From: CAVTJL01 sp963752325
GTDB taxonomy: Bacteria; Pseudomonadota; Alphaproteobacteria; Geminicoccales; Geminicoccaceae
Length of the DNA stretch: 64,000 nt
Reading direction: 5' to 3'
NCBI GenBank assembly: GCA_963752325.1
Contig: CAVVXU010000006.1
Span: 248,001-312,000 of the forward strand
Of the stretch, positions 60,501-64,000 are shown one piece after another. Under the pieces are notes generated by a model. That model saw only the letters and a list, made by a program, of their open reading frames with translations. It was not told the origin of the DNA and searched no databases. Position 1 is the first letter of the stretch. Each line of letters begins with the position of its first letter. The position numbers and the translations under genes are program-made.

Positions 60501-61038
60501 CCCGCGCTATCTGGCGCGGTTCCTGCGCCGCGACGCGCCTGCGCGCGAGGCCGGGGCCGAGGCCGGGCTCGCCGCCGCCTCGGCGGTCGAGAAGCTCCTG
60601 GGCGCGGCACGCGGCGCGATGCGTCAGGGCAGGGTGGACGCGATCGATCTGCCGGGCCCGACGGGAGAGCTCAACCGGCTGACCGCCCTGCCGCGCCCGC
60701 CCGTCCTCTGCCTGGGGCCGGGCCGCGAGGCGGCCGAGGAGCAGGCGGAGCTTGTGGTGGGGCTGGGCGGCGTAGCCGTGCAGGTCCCGGGTCGCCTGGC
60801 AGCCGAGGCATTGCCGCGGCTGTCGGCCTTCGGTGCCGTGATCTGGTGGGGCGATGAGGCCACCGGCCGCGCCTACGCCCTGGCGCTGGCCGAGAGAGAA
60901 GGCCCGATCGTCCCGCTCGTCACCGGACGGCCCGATGCCGCGCACGTTCTCCACGAGCGCCACATCTGCATCGACACCACCGCCGCCGGGGGCAATGCCG
61001 GCCTTCTCGCCGGCGGGGATGCGGGCAGGCGCGGCTGA
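57586..61038 (+). CDS. putA: Bifunctional proline dehydrogenase / P5C dehydrogenase
   Basis: Oxidises proline to glutamate in two steps. 1150 residues. The proline dehydrogenase barrel is seen in GYTYSYDMLGEAAMTAADAT, KLSALHPRYQVAKADRV and RLVKGAYWDGEIKRAQ. The aldehyde dehydrogenase half has Glu761 in AETGGLNAMIVDS and the nucleophile Cys795 in QSAGQRCSALRC. The N-terminus has no ribbon-helix-helix DNA-binding domain, so it is not the self-regulating type of PutA. The frame is intact over 3.4 kb. Converges with katG. Confidence 0.96.
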   Translation: MPELDPRWDRNKRRDERELLAELVRLAALDREQRVRIVRRATDLVERIRREARPGLAKSFLVEYGLSTDEGLALMRLAEALLRVPDLATIDALIEDKIAAADWRRHAGHSPSPLVNAATRGLALSGRLLGAEDEGVLGGAVRRLTEPVIRVAVAQAMREMGHQFVLGQDIRAGMRRAARQEARGYTYSYDMLGEAAMTAADATRYAQAYSDAIAAIATACRSGEIAANPGISVKLSALHPRYQVAKADRVMAELVPVLGDLARRAARARMGFNIDAEEADRLGLSLAVIETVLADPELAGWDGFGVVVQAYGRRAPDVIDGLHELATRLDRRLMVRLVKGAYWDGEIKRAQVDGLDDFPVFTRKAASDVSYIANARRLLTLCDRLYPQLATHNAHSVAAILEMADGLDRSRFEFQRLHGMGEALHEIVRRGAGARCRIYAPVGAHRDLLAYLVRRLLENGANSSFVNQIADPSVPASAVAACPFAALEAPLSDAGPVMRKAPDLFGPGRRNARGFDLSDTRELARIDAARSRPGPWAVGPIIAGPVTGGVVETARNPATGEPIGTVAAASAQDVATALAAARPWAVPVAERARILRRAADLYEQGFGAIFSLLATEAGKTLPDAVAELREAVDFLRYYAGEAVRVGGEARGLFVCISPWNFPLAIFTGQVAAALATGNAVLAKPAEATPAIAAWGVRLLHEAGVPPEALQLLPGQGGTVGSALTADARIGGVAFTGSTATARRIQRAMAERAAPGTPLIAETGGLNAMIVDSTALPEQAVRDVIASAFQSAGQRCSALRCLYVQEDVEPHLRSMIVGAMNELALGDPWELATDLGPVITEAAKADIEAYVERAAAEGRLIHRLAAPAQGSFVAPALIRVNGIAELEKEVFGPVLHLASFKAADLEAVIEAINARGYGLTFGLHSRIDRRVEEVSARAHVGNIYVNRNQIGAVVGSQPFGGEGLSGTGPKAGGPRYLARFLRRDAPAREAGAEAGLAAASAVEKLLGAARGAMRQGRVDAIDLPGPTGELNRLTALPRPPVLCLGPGREAAEEQAELVVGLGGVAVQVPGRLAAEALPRLSAFGAVIWWGDEATGRAYALALAEREGPIVPLVTGRPDAAHVLHERHICIDTTAAGGNAGLLAGGDAGRRG

Positions 61039-61077
61039 GACCCCAGGCTCACGGCGGCGACATCGCCTCCAGACGAA

Positions 61078-61110
61078 GATGGCACCAGAAAAGGCTTCCC
61101 TGGTGCCATC
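61078..61110. terminator. Hairpin between putA and katG, first
   Basis: Perfect 11-bp stem GATGGCACCAG with an 11-base loop AAAAGGCTTCC. It lies 39 bases past the putA stop. On either strand the flanks are only weakly T-rich, so it may serve both converging genes. Confidence 0.55.
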
Positions 61111-61136
61111 CTTGAGCGATCCCCGAGCTCGAGGCG

Positions 61137-61165
61137 GGCTCCCCGGCGTCGGTCGCCGGGGAGCC
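61137..61165. terminator. Hairpin between putA and katG, second
   Basis: Perfect 12-bp stem GGCTCCCCGGCG with a five-base loop, followed on the plus strand by GTCTT. It ends 11 bases from the katG stop, so it is the nearer hairpin for the katG transcript. Confidence 0.55.
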
Positions 61166-61175
61166 GTCTTCGAGA

Positions 61176-63353
<2,178 letters not shown>

Positions 63354-63726
63354 GGTCCCTCCGATCGAGCTCCGTTTTCGGCCGTCTCGCGTACAACTGT
63401 GCTCAGCCCCTGAACAAGCGACACCGCATCATGGCCGGCAGCCCATCGCTGCGTCGGCACACGGCTGCGCGTGCCGCGCCCTCGCGGTCGCAAGGCTACC
63501 CGCCGTCTCCGCCTCCGGCATTGAGAGGGATCAAGGAACTCAATCCGAGTATCCGCTCCGGCTCACGACCGATCAATTCCAACACGAGCAGGGCAGGCCC
63601 ACTCGCGGCTGCATACTGCACCGACGCCATGCGATGATCCAGCTTGCTAATGGCGCTCACGGCGTTGCTGATCCGGGCGGCAGGCTCGTGGCAGCGCCGG
63701 CCTGATCCCTCCTTCGCGCAGGCGCC
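63354..63726. other. 373-bp intergenic stretch
   Basis: Lies between katG and the cyclase gene, both on the minus strand, so it should hold the katG promoter and the end of the cyclase transcript. No hairpin with a T-run, no recognised operator and no supported gene were found. Confidence 0.4.
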
Positions 63727-64000
63727 TCAGGCGACCAGGGTCCCCGCCCGCGCCTCATAGACCTGCACGGGCTCGCGCTTGCCTTTGACCGGGATGGGCG
63801 CCAGGGCCTCCAGGACATAGCCGGGCTCCGGCGGAAGAGCGTCGTGCGTGGCCTGATCGACGAGAACCTGCCCCTTGGCGGCATGGGAGCACAGCCGTGC
63901 CGCAAGGTTCACGGCATCGCCCAGCACGGTGTAGTCCATGCGATCCTGGCTGCCCATGGCGCCCATCACGACGTCGCCCGTGGCGATGCCGATGCCGATC
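63727..64000 (-). CDS. Class III adenylate/guanylate cyclase, C-terminal part
   Basis: Cut by the window edge. The visible 90 residues hold the end of the catalytic domain: IGIATGDVVMGAMGSQDRMD, then YTVLGDAVNLAARLCSHAAK and GQVLVDQATHDALPPE. The NLAARL segment carries the conserved asparagine and arginine of class III cyclases that stabilise the transition state. The product nucleotide and any sensor domain cannot be seen from here. Confidence 0.88.
   Translation of the reverse strand, partial: IGIGIATGDVVMGAMGSQDRMDYTVLGDAVNLAARLCSHAAKGQVLVDQATHDALPPEPGYVLEALAPIPVKGKREPVQVYEARAGTLVA

Overview
This is a GC-rich alphaproteobacterial chromosome segment. The 16S rRNA gene has the short mid-molecule helix and signature bases of Alphaproteobacteria. 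An environmental Rhodospirillales or Geminicoccales-like heterotroph fits the many ABC importers and sugar-acid enzymes, but the genus cannot be set from the sequence alone.

Layout. 1-1.8 kb: polyamine-type ABC importer running off the left edge. 1.9-6.9 kb: a locally AT-richer block holding a broken CHASE2 sensor gene, a small exported protein and an M48 lipoprotein protease, bounded by two 115-bp direct repeats. 7.1-11.3 kb: a tight five-gene operon (DUF6134 protein, thermostable-hemolysin-family protein, AMP-forming ligase, heme-oxygenase-like diiron enzyme, SDR), which looks like an uncharacterised lipid or small-molecule pathway. 11.4-16 kb: sugar ABC importer. 16.1-17.6 kb: msrA and msrB. 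17.8-26.8 kb: an ArsR-type regulator, a five-gene family-5 oligosaccharide/peptide importer and a GH51 arabinofuranosidase, read together as arabino-oligosaccharide uptake and cleavage. 26.9-30.3 kb: membrane pentapeptide-repeat, MgtC-like and CBS proteins. 30.7-42.3 kb: carbohydrate and acid metabolism (acetoacetate decarboxylase, epimerase, a second sugar importer without its ATPase, SDR, DhaK, SMP-30 lactonase, enolase-superfamily dehydratase, SGNH hydrolase). 42.4-49.8 kb: DUF4864, Fsr-type MFS efflux, DedA plus two glycosyltransferases, ribosomal protein L32 and an AsmA protein. 50.1-55.2 kb: complete rRNA operon (16S, tRNA-Ile, 23S, 5S, tRNA-fMet) with no tRNA-Ala. 55.3-63.4 kb: PaaK-like ligase, enoyl-CoA hydratase, PutA and KatG. 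The right edge cuts a class III cyclase.

A striking property is the set of reading-frame breaks. At least 23 sites in conserved genes can each be repaired by removing one base. They cluster at 9.2-14.5, 21.6-24.0, 56.2 and 61.2-63.1 kb, with none seen in the 32 kb between 24.1 and 56.2 kb. All are single-base gains, so assembly or sequencing insertion error is the simplest reading. I annotate those genes as probably functional with repaired frames and give the break positions.
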